Source of the DNA: Desmonostoc muscorum LEGE 12446
GTDB taxonomy: Bacteria; Cyanobacteriota; Cyanobacteriia; Cyanobacteriales; Nostocaceae
DNA length: 64,000 bases
Reading direction: 5' to 3'
Assembly: GCF_015207005.2 (NCBI RefSeq)
Contig: NZ_JADEXS020000001.1
Location: 7,339,001 to 7,403,000, forward strand
The notes beneath the pieces are model-generated. The model searched no databases and was not told where the DNA came from. It saw only the letters and a list, made by a program, of their open reading frames with translations. Each line of letters opens with the position of its first letter. Within the stretch, counting starts at the first letter, position 1. Positions 8,149 through 18,019 of the stretch are shown here, one piece after another. Made by a program: the position numbers and the translations under genes.

Positions 8149-8952
8149 CTACTTCTCTTCCTGCATATTTCTGACAATTTTCGTCACAATTCTTCTAGGT
8201 ACAAATCTGACACTTTTTGCTAGTAGTTTATTCATGAAACCAGGAATGACAATGGTTTTGCCTCTCATTAGGGCGCGATAACCAATTTCGGCTACTGTTT
8301 GTGCATCCATCATTCTCTTACCCTTGAGCATTTTAGAGTCTGCCATTCCCGTTCTTTGATGAAAGGCTGATTCTGTGGAACCTGGGCAAAGAACTGTCAC
8401 AGTGACGCCTGTACCTTCTAATTCATTGGCGATCGCTTCTGAAAACGATAAAATATAAGCCTTAGTCGCAAAATAAACCGCCATCAAAGGCCCTGGTTGA
8501 AAAGCAGCAGCCGAGGCGACGTTTAATATTTTTCCTTCACCTTGCTTAACCATATCCTGGAGAAATAGCTTAGTTAAATGGGTGAGACACACCAAATTTA
8601 CCTGTAGCATTTCTAACTCAGCAGCTAGATTGGTTTCCTGAAATAATCCATAAATACCAAATCCAGCATTATTTACCAATACATCAACCTTAATATTGGC
8701 TTGTTGCAATTCCGTGAAAATTTCTTCTGGAGAGGTTGATATCGATAAATCTTTAACAATACCTTTGACGAAATTTCCGAATTTCGACTGAAATTTATCT
8801 GCAATTTCTCCTAGCTTTAGCCCATTTTTATCTACCAAGACAAGATTGTAATCATCAGCAGCAAAAATACACGCTAATTCGTAACCAATTCCACTTGCTG
8901 CTCCAGTAATAAGAGCAGTTTTTTTGCTCTGTGCTTGATGTGTTGTGTTCAT
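8149..8952 (-). CDS. hetN: Short-chain dehydrogenase HetN
   Basis: The protein has 267 residues and a classical SDR layout: cofactor loop TGAASGIG (residues 16-23), NNAG (about 94-97), catalytic Ser in NVASAAAF, and YFATK (Tyr/Lys pair near 160). The position beside hglB and convergent with hetI identifies it as hetN. In Anabaena PCC 7120, HetN carries an internal RGSGR pentapeptide needed to maintain the heterocyst pattern. At the matching place just before ILNVAS this protein has KQGEGK (residues 136-141), so the pentapeptide is not present here. A ketoreductase role in glycolipid synthesis is also possible from context. Confidence 0.85.
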   Translation of the reverse strand: MNTTHQAQSKKTALITGAASGIGYELACIFAADDYNLVLVDKNGLKLGEIADKFQSKFGNFVKGIVKDLSISTSPEEIFTELQQANIKVDVLVNNAGFGIYGLFQETNLAAELEMLQVNLVCLTHLTKLFLQDMVKQGEGKILNVASAAAFQPGPLMAVYFATKAYILSFSEAIANELEGTGVTVTVLCPGSTESAFHQRTGMADSKMLKGKRMMDAQTVAEIGYRALMRGKTIVIPGFMNKLLAKSVRFVPRRIVTKIVRNMQEEK

Positions 8953-9464
8953 GTAAGAATGTTGGTGAATTCAACTGAATGAAACTGCTTTGCATTGACA
9001 GTGGTTATTGTTCTACAATTAAGTATGCGTAATATCTCAATCTACGATAAACGTCTTGAGTCAAAATAATTTGTAATTTGCTTTGGAATTACCAATTAAG
9101 CGTTGATGTACAAGGGAAAATCAAGAGACACCCTCTACATACACATATTGATTAAGAAACAAAAATCGGTAAATTCAAAGTTTAATGTCCTACATCAACC
9201 ATTGTATACTGTTTTTTTTGTCAAGATGTTAATTTTAAAATTTACATTTATAGAACAGGAGTCAAAATGGGCTACGCCCCGCTGCGCTAACAGAATTAGC
9301 GAAAACTCTACCCTTTTATGGATAGAGTTTGGCAATGGTAATATTTCATACTTATTCTTCAAGCTTCAGAGTATAAATTCGCTTCTGATCATACATTTTT
9401 AAATTTTGGATTTTGAATATTAAATCCAAAATCCAAAACCTAAAATCTAAAATTGCCTGGGTTT
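8953..9464. other. hglB-hetN spacer with repeats
   Basis: 512 bp between the hglB stop and the hetN start. It contains a copy of the TGGGCTACGCCCCGCTGCGC repeat (about 9268-9287), an imperfect hairpin AACTCTACCC/GGATAGAGTT (about 9304-9332) and alternating ATCCAAAAT/ATCTAAAAT units near 9420-9452. The open frame at 9103-9402 runs through these repeats and has no recognisable protein. The hetN promoter is expected at the left part. Confidence 0.5.
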
Positions 9465-10979
9465 CTAAGCGATATTCAAGAAACCTGTTTGAATCAAATA
9501 GGCAGTATAAGTCATAAACAATTGAGAGTCAATGGTTGGACAAACAATAGAACTTCCTGCTAGTGCATGGAGGGTATCTTGGCAGCTAATATGGGGTCTT
9601 CTAGCTTGCAAGTATAAATCAGGAATAGTCAGTTGTTCATCAGACCAGCGTTCCAGTAAAAAGGGTCGCAGAGTGTATAAAGGATTGTCTACAGAAGACA
9701 CATTATTGACTAACTCTGATTGCCATTTTTCGTAGGGAATCATCTCAACGGAATAACCAAAAGAACGTATCCAGTCAACTAAGATTTTCAAAGGTGCAGG
9801 TTGGGGATGTTGTAGATGGAAAGCCTTACCTATGGATTCTTTTTGGCGTGATAGATAGACAATGGCTTTACTAACATAGTCTACGGGAGACATATCTAAC
9901 ATATATTCTACATCGGGAAAACTTCCCATTTGTAGACAACCTTTGGCCATCAAATTGATAAAGTCATGGGTGTTACAAATGCCTGTTTTACTGTCTCCAG
10001 AAATCAGAGGTGGGCGATAGATAGTTACAGGAAGTCCTCGGTCACCAGCGATTTTAACTAACTTTTCAGCTACCCATTTAGTTTGAGAGTAACCGAGATA
10101 AATACCTTCCCAATGACTAAATTCATCCTGTTCTTTGACAACCTGACCAGCATAAGCAGGTGATTCAAAAACAGCAACACTAGAAACGTAATGTACAGGC
10201 TTGACTTTAACTTGACATGCTAATCTTAAAACTTCTTGAGTTCCCAGAACGTTAGCAGCCTTCAATGCCGAGTAGGGGTAAACATAATTCAGCAAAGCAC
10301 CGCTATGATAGATACTATCAATTTTGGCAGCTAAGACTTGAAATTGTTCTAAGCCAAGACCTAATAATGGTAGAGATAAATCGCCGACAACAGGAATAAT
10401 TCTAGAATTAAACTCTTCCTGCCAAATTGCATATTGTTGCAGATTATTTTGCAGTTTAGTCTTACCGGCTTCAGCATTATCAGCACGGACTAAACAATAG
10501 ATATCCGCGTTGGTTTCTTGTAGTAATTCCCGGATGACAAAAGCTCCTAAAAAGCCTGTTCCTCCAGTTAAAAAGATGTTTTTAGGTTCACCTACAGGTA
10601 GATTAGAAGCAGCACCAGGATGAATGGTGGGGTCGAGAACAGCCTCGGCACCTAAATCTAAAAACACGGGGGCAGTATTAGCGTTAGAAGATGCCACCTT
10701 TGTATCTTGAATCCCTGAATCTTCTTGCACTTCTTCAGCTAAACGCTGTGAAAGTGCAGCAATACTTGGGTAATGCCATAACAGTAGGGGAGATGGTTGA
10801 AATCCGAGCAATTTTTCTAATTTACCTACTAGAATCATTGCCTGGGCAGAATCTAAACCATAGTTTTCTAAATTTTCTTCGATATCTATTTCAGCAGTTT
10901 CTACTCCTAGCAACTGGGCTAAGTTAGATACTAAAAAAATCTGAATATCTGCTGCGCTCAAAGACTGTTTTAAAGTCAT
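9465..10979 (-). CDS. hglB: ACP-thioester reductase HglB (HetM), releases the glycolipid alcohol chain
   Basis: The protein has 504 residues. Residues 1-90 form an acyl carrier domain with the phosphopantetheine site in [12 protein letters not shown]. Residues about 130-500 form an NAD(P)H-dependent thioester reductase: Rossmann loop [39 protein letters not shown], and catalytic [11 protein letters not shown]. The family role is reductive release of the finished polyketide chain from the carrier as an aldehyde or alcohol, which becomes the aglycone of heterocyst glycolipids. The start lies two bases after the stop of the PfaD-like gene, so translation is coupled. Confidence 0.9.
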   Translation of the reverse strand: MTLKQSLSAADIQIFLVSNLAQLLGVETAEIDIEENLENYGLDSAQAMILVGKLEKLLGFQPSPLLLWHYPSIAALSQRLAEEVQEDSGIQDTKVASSNANTAPVFLDLGAEAVLDPTIHPGAASNLPVGEPKNIFLTGGTGFLGAFVIRELLQETNADIYCLVRADNAEAGKTKLQNNLQQYAIWQEEFNSRIIPVVGDLSLPLLGLGLEQFQVLAAKIDSIYHSGALLNYVYPYSALKAANVLGTQEVLRLACQVKVKPVHYVSSVAVFESPAYAGQVVKEQDEFSHWEGIYLGYSQTKWVAEKLVKIAGDRGLPVTIYRPPLISGDSKTGICNTHDFINLMAKGCLQMGSFPDVEYMLDMSPVDYVSKAIVYLSRQKESIGKAFHLQHPQPAPLKILVDWIRSFGYSVEMIPYEKWQSELVNNVSSVDNPLYTLRPFLLERWSDEQLTIPDLYLQARRPHISCQDTLHALAGSSIVCPTIDSQLFMTYTAYLIQTGFLNIA

Positions 10980-10981
10980 TT

Positions 10982-12655
10982 TTAAATCTCCATTAATGTA
11001 GAACGAACTGGGTGATACTGACTGTAATAATCAGAGACTTGCAGCCCTTGAATTTTCAAACTTTGGATGCGATATAAAAAGGCTGCGCCAGTCATCATTT
11101 GCTCAGCAACATCAACTACCCGGCGATTATTTGGGTCAGACAGGTAAGTACCTCGTACCCAGTCATTGAAGCTACCCATTGCCGGCCCACACCAAATTTG
11201 ATAATCGACTTCTCGACCTTTTTCACCAGAATTAGACCACCGAGAAGATAATCCTAAATACCAGCGGAAAATCAATGCCATTTTTAGCTTCGGATTATTG
11301 ACTGCTTTGCCCAATTTTTCTGGATTTCTTTGGGACAAATAAGCCGCTGTTCCTTCCCAAACTTCAGCAAGAGTTTTGCGAAAAACTTGTTTTTCTAATT
11401 TCTCTCTTTCTGCAAGAGGAATGTCTTCAATTGAGTTATAAGCGCGATAGAGTTCAAATAATTTTTGCGCTCGCATGGGGAACATTGTACCCCGTTTGAG
11501 GACTTGCAATTTGACTCCCATTTCAAACATATCTGCGGCTGGCGCCATTATCATATCAGCCATTTCTGCTTGGGCTAGTAATTTTTTGGTATGTTCACAA
11601 GCCCCAGATTCAACACATGACTGATTAATAGAACCAGTTACCACATAAGCAGCACCCATCATGAAACCGGCTAATGCTGATTCTGGCGTACCAATTCCAC
11701 CCGCTACTCCCACTCGAATAGGTATTTGGTAATGATTTTGGGCTTGAATTTCATCCCGCAAAGCAACAATAGAAGGTAGCAAACAAACCAAGGGACGGTT
11801 ATCTGTATGACCACCAGAATCAGCTTCGACGGTAATATCATCAGCCATGGGAACTTTAGCCGCGAGAGTGGCTTGCAACTCAGTAATTAACCCTTGTTCT
11901 AGAAGTTCTTTAAGAATTCTAGGTGGTGCTGGTTGCATGAATTTAGTAGCAACTTCTCGCCGAGAAATTTTAGCAATGACTTTATTTCTGATTTCAATTT
12001 GATTGGCGTTATTTAATCCCAAGCCAGCTACACGATAGTAGACAATGTTGGGAGTCAAATCAAGAAATGCAGATGCTTCTACTGTTTTTACCTGATATTT
12101 CAGGTATAAATCTACAGCACGGCGTTCAATTGCGGGTTCGCTGGGACTGTGAATTAAATTAAATGCGTAAGGGCCTTGGGGTAAGGCTTGTTGAATTTTG
12201 TTAATGGCTGCTTCTAAACGGTCTGGACTTAAACCACCTGCGCCAAAGGAACTCAAGATTTGCGCTTTTCCCAGTGCAATAACCATTTCTTCCGAAGCGA
12301 TACCACCAGCCATTGCACCAGTAGTATAGGCATATTTCACTCCATGAAATGAGAGGAAATTAGGATCTCCTAACTGTTGAATTCTGACTGGTGGCGCAAA
12401 TGTCAACAGTTCTATTTGTGTTGTTGTAGTATTATCAGTTGGGGACAAATACCCCTCGTTTGTGACACCGATTTTTCCAGCAACTTTCACGACGTAGCAA
12501 GGTTTATCTAATACCATCAATTTATTTTTGATGGCTTCTTGCTCAAAAGATATAGATTCTAAAGAACCTTTCCAAACTTGGTTTTGGTTATGAAACCAAG
12601 TAGAGAAGTTCAGTCCGTTATCGTGTTTACTTAGTACCGTATCTACGGTTGTCAC
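10982..12655 (-). CDS. hglA: PfaD-type FMN enoyl reductase of the heterocyst glycolipid synthase
   Basis: The protein has 557 residues. The first 90 are a leader typical of PfaD. The rest is a nitronate-monooxygenase-like TIM barrel: [27 protein letters not shown], a phosphate-binding [20 protein letters not shown], then [15 protein letters not shown]. In PfaD systems this trans-acting enzyme reduces enoyl-ACP intermediates, here to give a saturated chain. The start is GTG at 12655 with GAGGGA about eight bases upstream. It is the fourth gene of the synthase run and nearly touches hglB. The symbol hglA follows the E-G-D-C-A-B order recalled from the literature, so function is surer than symbol. 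Confidence 0.82.
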   Translation of the reverse strand: MTTVDTVLSKHDNGLNFSTWFHNQNQVWKGSLESISFEQEAIKNKLMVLDKPCYVVKVAGKIGVTNEGYLSPTDNTTTTQIELLTFAPPVRIQQLGDPNFLSFHGVKYAYTTGAMAGGIASEEMVIALGKAQILSSFGAGGLSPDRLEAAINKIQQALPQGPYAFNLIHSPSEPAIERRAVDLYLKYQVKTVEASAFLDLTPNIVYYRVAGLGLNNANQIEIRNKVIAKISRREVATKFMQPAPPRILKELLEQGLITELQATLAAKVPMADDITVEADSGGHTDNRPLVCLLPSIVALRDEIQAQNHYQIPIRVGVAGGIGTPESALAGFMMGAAYVVTGSINQSCVESGACEHTKKLLAQAEMADMIMAPAADMFEMGVKLQVLKRGTMFPMRAQKLFELYRAYNSIEDIPLAEREKLEKQVFRKTLAEVWEGTAAYLSQRNPEKLGKAVNNPKLKMALIFRWYLGLSSRWSNSGEKGREVDYQIWCGPAMGSFNDWVRGTYLSDPNNRRVVDVAEQMMTGAAFLYRIQSLKIQGLQVSDYYSQYHPVRSTLMEI

Positions 12656-12762
12656 AGCAGTTGTCCCTCAAATTATAAGCGTTATAAAAGAAGAGGAAGA
12701 GGAAACAAGAAGGGGAAAGAAAATTTTTCTTTTATCCTTGAAGTTTTCCCCCAGCGAACGGT

Positions 12763-12883
12763 ACTAGTCTGTCAAGGTGATTTTTAGAGATAAATAAATT
12801 TTTGATTCTCTTCTTTTCTTTGCGCTCTTTGCGCCCTTTGTGGTTCGTTTATTTATCTCACAAAACTAAGTTGACAGACTAGT
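12763..12883. repeat. 121-bp MITE-like element with about 36-bp inverted ends
   Basis: The left end ACTAGTCTGTCAAGGTGATT and the right end, read in reverse as ACTAGTCTGTCAACTTAGTT, match, and the match continues to AGATAAATAAA on both sides. The centre carries the purine/pyrimidine-biased TTTGCGCTCTTTGCGCCCTT motif also seen near 17790. It fills the 256-bp gap between the PfaD-like gene and the KS-CLF-AT gene. Confidence 0.8.
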
Positions 12884-12911
12884 ATTGATACTTAAAGTAT
12901 GTAGGCTCCTG

Positions 12912-15900
12912 TTAGGATTCTTCGTCGAGTAAGTTTTGGGCACAAGCTAATTGCAGTTGAATAATCTCACTCATTTGCTTGCTAAATTCTTGTCTAGCTT
13001 GCAGAAAAGCTGTGTGTGCTTTAGTTATCTTGGAGTTGTTAGCGTTGAGTTTTTGATACTGAGACTTATTTAAATCAGACATGTGGATGATTTTACGAAA
13101 CTTTCGAGTGATTGTCTGCTCAATTGCGGTTGACTCAGAAGATTGTAATTGTTCTCTCGGTTCAAAACCGTTATCAATGATATTTTTCAGATGAAGTTCT
13201 TCTGGTTGAGTGGAGAATGACGAAATGTTATGGGAAGAACTTTCTGTTTGGATTATCTCGTTGGAAGTGTTAAGATAATCTATGATTTCGGATTCTGGGA
13301 TATTAGGTATATGTTGATGCTGTTTTTTGAAGGCATCGCTCCTAAGATCCCCGGCAAAATCTTCAACAAGTTTGCGATTTTCTTCACTCAAAATTGTAGC
13401 AGCAATTACTTTCCCACCCAAGGTAACTGTTCTCAAGGTGGCTTTACTTTTATTAGTCGTTTCTTGGTGTTTGCTGTACAGTGGTGATAAATCTACGTTC
13501 ACTTGATGACTGAGTAATTTTGCTAATGCTTTGACCATTGCAGCATGGTCATCCATCCCTCTACGATTTAGAGATACTGTGATGTATTCTTTGTTGCTGA
13601 GAATTTTATCAATCCACCGCGAACAAACACTACCGGCGCCTGCTTCTAGAAATATTCGCACTCCATCGTCGTAGATGCGGTTCACTAATCGCGGAAAATC
13701 AAGTTCTTGGCACAATCCTTTAGCGATGTTGTGAGCAATGGCATCACTTTCAAGTGCAATTGGTTGATAATCGGCGGCTGAATAAAAAACAATGCCGGGA
13801 AGATTTTGGGATGGTAAGGTGTTTACCTTCTTAATTTCTTCGTACTGCGATCGCATTGCTTCACAATGTATCACATGGTCGAAGGGAGCGGGGAAAGCGT
13901 TGCAACCTAAAGTTTCAATTACTCGCTTACAGGCTGCATCTTCACCAGCAATTAATACTTCTTCGGGTGTGTTGATTTGAGTTAGATAAACACGATTCTC
14001 ATGTTTCAGGCATTCTCTTACTTGGGATGGAGTCGCCATGAGAACATAAGTATTCCAAAAATTGTTGTTTGGTGAATCTGTTAATGCCCAATATTCCCGT
14101 ACAGCATTTTTCGGCCCGGATAATTTATCGCCAAATAAAGGCGATGAATTCAAGGTGTTACTTCCGCCCTCAAAATCACTCCAAACTCCTTGGGCAACCA
14201 TCATACTAGTTTCACCCAAACTATACCCAAAAACACATTGCGGCTTGACTTGAAAATCATCTCGAAAAATTGCCGTCATGTATCTGGCAAAGGCAATTTC
14301 ACTTTCAAACATTGCCAGTGAATCATCTAACAATTGCTTTTCGAGTGTTTCTAATTGTCTGGTTGTCAATTTAGGTAAGCTTCTGGGATAAACCAGTTTT
14401 TCCACATCAGCAGCTCGGTTATAGAGGTTGTTACTTTTTAAGTCCTCAAATACTTTGGGAAATAAACGAAAGACACTGCGACCAATGCCGATATAAGAAT
14501 TGACTGCTGCGGGATAAACATAAGCTAATGAGCCAGTTTTACCCAATGGTTTGGCGGTGAAATAACTTCCTATTGGTGTTTGCCAATCTGTCCCTTTCTC
14601 AAAAGCATTATTTACACCTTTGCGGGCAGATTCAATTTCTTTGAGTAGTTCTTTTTTGTTACGTCCTATGATTGATAAGACGTATTTTCCATGAGAATGC
14701 TGTTGAAAGGTAGCGAATGTTTGACTGGCGGTAGCTGATAAAGAAGAACTAGCTTCGATGGATTGTTGGAGATGGTTAAGCAAATCTGGTATTGTAGAGC
14801 GATGGCTAACTGCTATGGGAAACAGATGAAAAGGCATTTGCTGCAAATATCTGTTGTCCCGCTCCTCTTGGCTGGGTTCCTCCGATAAGATTAAATGGGC
14901 GTAACTGCCATCTATCCCCATGCTATTAATTGCTGCTATTCTGCGTGTGGCGCCTTTATCGACAAACCAAGGTCTTGATTCCATTGCCACATAGAAGGGG
15001 CTACCTTCCCATACTTGCGGTGTTTTGACACCAGACCATTTCGGAGTGGCGGGAATATACCTGTAATAAAGACACAGAGCAGTTTTGATTAAGCTAGCAA
15101 TTCCCGATGCGGTATAGGTGTGGCCGATATTGGCTTTGACGCTGCCCAATGCACAATGCAAACCATTGCCCACTTTCGGATAAGCTTGCAGTAAACCCGT
15201 GATTTCGGCTTCATCCTCCTGGGGAACGCCACTACCAAAGACTTCTACATAGTTAACATCTGTGGGTTGAATATCTGCCATCTCGAAGGCTTGTTTGCAG
15301 ACATTACTGATAGCTGAAGCATCAGGTTTGACCACAGCGTTACTCAAAGTAGAATTACCTTGGGCGAAACTCATGGCATCAATAACTGCATAGATGCGTT
15401 CGTTGTCTTCCTTAGCAGCTTCGTAGCGCTTGAGGACAATTGCACCAGCACCCTCGCCAACCGTCCAGCCATTGGCTTGTTGGTCAAAACTCAAGGTATT
15501 GACACCCGTATTAATTGGTGCAAATTGGTTGCGGAACAAGACATTTTCCACACCACCCGCCAAATCCACCGCACCAACAACCACCGCGTCTACTTCTCCA
15601 GTGGCGAGTAGCATTTGTGCAACTTCCAACGCCTTGAAGGTAGAATTTTCGCCGGCGCTGATGGTGAATGCAGGGCCAGTGAAATTCCATAAAGCCGAAA
15701 TTCGACTCGCCATAATGTTGGCGATGTGACTCACATATTCGCCGATTTCTACTGGTTGGTGAATGCTATCTTTGACGATGGTTTCCAGTTGCGTCAGTTG
15801 TTCAGCAGGCAAAGAAATTCCTTGGTTGGATAAGCCGTCCTTAACCTGCCAAGACAAATTCCATCTTTGCTGTAGCTGATGCACAGAGAATTCTGTCTCA

Positions 15901-17681
15901 GCAGCGACAATAACTGCCACATTGCCGCCCTCCTGTAGTTTCGCATCTTTGGCGGCGCGATCGCTAACCTTGAGGAGCAATAATTGTTGTGGGTTTAATT
16001 TTTCAATTTCATTCGGTGGGATTTTGCACGATAAAGTATCGATTTCAAAATCTTTGATATATGCTCCTATCGGTGCTTTCCCATCTGCTAAACCGTACTC
16101 TTTCAGGACGCTTTCTTGATTTTCTATACCGTGCCATCTTTGAGGCGGTAGAGAAGTAAAGTGCTGGGTTCCATCATAAATACTCCGTTCAAAAGCATCT
16201 AACCCATTGCAATTACCAAAAAAGGCATCCATGCCGACAATAGCAATTTTGGCAGGTGGAACAGGTGGAGTTGATTCAACTGATTGTGTTGTATTTCCTT
16301 GTTCTAAAATCAGATGAGAATTAGTACCGCCAAAACCAAAAGCGCTGATAGCTGCCCGTTTAATTGGTGCGTTATTATTAGGCCATGCTGTAGCTGTTCT
16401 AACAATTTTATCGGCGGAAATTGTACTATTTTCTGATGCTAAAGGCTCGTAAACATTCATGGTCGCTGGAATTACACCATGCGACATACTCAAAATCACC
16501 TTAGTCAAGCCAACCATGCCAGCAGCAGTTAGCAAGTGACCAGTATTTGCTTTAGCAGAACCTACCAGAGGTGCCGCTTGATTTTGACCAAAAAATGTTT
16601 CGATGGAGTTGAATTCGGTTGTATCTCCCAGTAATGTGCCGGTGGCGTGACACTCTAAATAATCGATGGTTTTTGGACTAAATTTTGCCTCATTGTAGGC
16701 TCGTTCAAAAGCTAAGGTTTGTCCTTTAGGATTCGGACTGAGTAAATGTTTACCTTTGCCATCATTTGAAAGTCCATTACCGCAGATGGTAGCGAGAATA
16801 TTATCACCATCTCTGATGGCATCTGAATATCTTTTCAGCATCACCATCCCCACACCATCGGCGGGAATTAATCCTCTAGAGGACTTATCTAAGGGGCGAC
16901 TGATGCCGTTTTCTGGATATCCTTGAACACCGGAAAATAACATCCGCACAAATAGCGAATCTGCACAACTGATGGCTCCAGCTAACATGACATCAGCTTT
17001 GTGTGACCATAAGTAATGAGATGCTAGTTTAATAGCATAAAATGATGACGAACAAGCAGCATCCAGACATAAATTAATCTGCGATAAAGATAGAGCTTGA
17101 GCAATAATAGATGCTGGTAACCCAGATATTAGAGCATTGTATAAAGACGCTTTAGTTGCTGTTGGCAGAGCAGCTAAATCAAAGTCTTCATATTGCAAAA
17201 GTTCTCTGACAGCAGGGGTAATAACTTGTTGGTAAATTGGAGAGAATAAGTCATTAGATAATTTTGTTGGGAATGACAAATTACCTAAAATTACGCCGCA
17301 TTTTGAGAGGACAGTTTGATTACCCCAATAACCACTATGCAAAATTGCTTGCTTAGCTGCATACAATGACCATTTGAAGGTATTATCTAAACTAGTAAGA
17401 AATTCTGGTGGGAGATTGTATTCAGATGGATTAAACTGAAAGTTGCGGATGTATCCGCCTTTGAGGGAATAGGTTTTGTCTGGTGTACCTTTGACTGGAT
17501 TGTGAAAGATTGTCGGATCTACTCCGATTTCTTCGATTGTTGCAGAGGATGTGGAATCTTTTTGATTAACGATGTTATTCCAGAATTCTTCAGGGTTTTT
17601 CGCATCTGGGAATAGGCATGATAATCCGATGATGGCTATTTTTTCCACTGCTGATATGCTCCGAGTTTGGGTATTAGGCAA
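12912..17681 (-). CDS. hglDC: Heterocyst glycolipid synthase: fused KS, chain-length-factor-like KS and acyltransferase
   Basis: The protein has 1589 residues. Ketosynthase 1 is at about 12-465, with active Cys210 in LDAACSSSFY, His345 in ECHATGT and His382 in ANTGHLL. A second KS-like domain (about 475-955) starts AKIAIVGMDAFFG. Its nucleophile position reads ISAGENSTF, with Glu678 in place of Cys, so it is a chain-length-factor partner. An acyltransferase-like domain follows (about 1020-1400) with elbow CVFGYSLGET. The last 190 residues are helical and unassigned. The layout is that of PfaC-like KS-CLF. In Anabaena PCC 7120, as I recall, these parts are split as HglD and HglC. The start is a TTG at 17681; a GTG at 17648 with GGAG upstream is an alternative. 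Confidence 0.82.
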   Translation of the reverse strand: MPNTQTRSISAVEKIAIIGLSCLFPDAKNPEEFWNNIVNQKDSTSSATIEEIGVDPTIFHNPVKGTPDKTYSLKGGYIRNFQFNPSEYNLPPEFLTSLDNTFKWSLYAAKQAILHSGYWGNQTVLSKCGVILGNLSFPTKLSNDLFSPIYQQVITPAVRELLQYEDFDLAALPTATKASLYNALISGLPASIIAQALSLSQINLCLDAACSSSFYAIKLASHYLWSHKADVMLAGAISCADSLFVRMLFSGVQGYPENGISRPLDKSSRGLIPADGVGMVMLKRYSDAIRDGDNILATICGNGLSNDGKGKHLLSPNPKGQTLAFERAYNEAKFSPKTIDYLECHATGTLLGDTTEFNSIETFFGQNQAAPLVGSAKANTGHLLTAAGMVGLTKVILSMSHGVIPATMNVYEPLASENSTISADKIVRTATAWPNNNAPIKRAAISAFGFGGTNSHLILEQGNTTQSVESTPPVPPAKIAIVGMDAFFGNCNGLDAFERSIYDGTQHFTSLPPQRWHGIENQESVLKEYGLADGKAPIGAYIKDFEIDTLSCKIPPNEIEKLNPQQLLLLKVSDRAAKDAKLQEGGNVAVIVAAETEFSVHQLQQRWNLSWQVKDGLSNQGISLPAEQLTQLETIVKDSIHQPVEIGEYVSHIANIMASRISALWNFTGPAFTISAGENSTFKALEVAQMLLATGEVDAVVVGAVDLAGGVENVLFRNQFAPINTGVNTLSFDQQANGWTVGEGAGAIVLKRYEAAKEDNERIYAVIDAMSFAQGNSTLSNAVVKPDASAISNVCKQAFEMADIQPTDVNYVEVFGSGVPQEDEAEITGLLQAYPKVGNGLHCALGSVKANIGHTYTASGIASLIKTALCLYYRYIPATPKWSGVKTPQVWEGSPFYVAMESRPWFVDKGATRRIAAINSMGIDGSYAHLILSEEPSQEERDNRYLQQMPFHLFPIAVSHRSTIPDLLNHLQQSIEASSSLSATASQTFATFQQHSHGKYVLSIIGRNKKELLKEIESARKGVNNAFEKGTDWQTPIGSYFTAKPLGKTGSLAYVYPAAVNSYIGIGRSVFRLFPKVFEDLKSNNLYNRAADVEKLVYPRSLPKLTTRQLETLEKQLLDDSLAMFESEIAFARYMTAIFRDDFQVKPQCVFGYSLGETSMMVAQGVWSDFEGGSNTLNSSPLFGDKLSGPKNAVREYWALTDSPNNNFWNTYVLMATPSQVRECLKHENRVYLTQINTPEEVLIAGEDAACKRVIETLGCNAFPAPFDHVIHCEAMRSQYEEIKKVNTLPSQNLPGIVFYSAADYQPIALESDAIAHNIAKGLCQELDFPRLVNRIYDDGVRIFLEAGAGSVCSRWIDKILSNKEYITVSLNRRGMDDHAAMVKALAKLLSHQVNVDLSPLYSKHQETTNKSKATLRTVTLGGKVIAATILSEENRKLVEDFAGDLRSDAFKKQHQHIPNIPESEIIDYLNTSNEIIQTESSSHNISSFSTQPEELHLKNIIDNGFEPREQLQSSESTAIEQTITRKFRKIIHMSDLNKSQYQKLNANNSKITKAHTAFLQARQEFSKQMSEIIQLQLACAQNLLDEES

Positions 17682-18019
<338 letters not shown>

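Noticed and set aside
9103..9402. 99-codon forward frame between hglB and hetN
   Set aside because: It passes through a dispersed repeat and has low-complexity Lys/Ile/Phe composition, without a recognised family or clear start signal.
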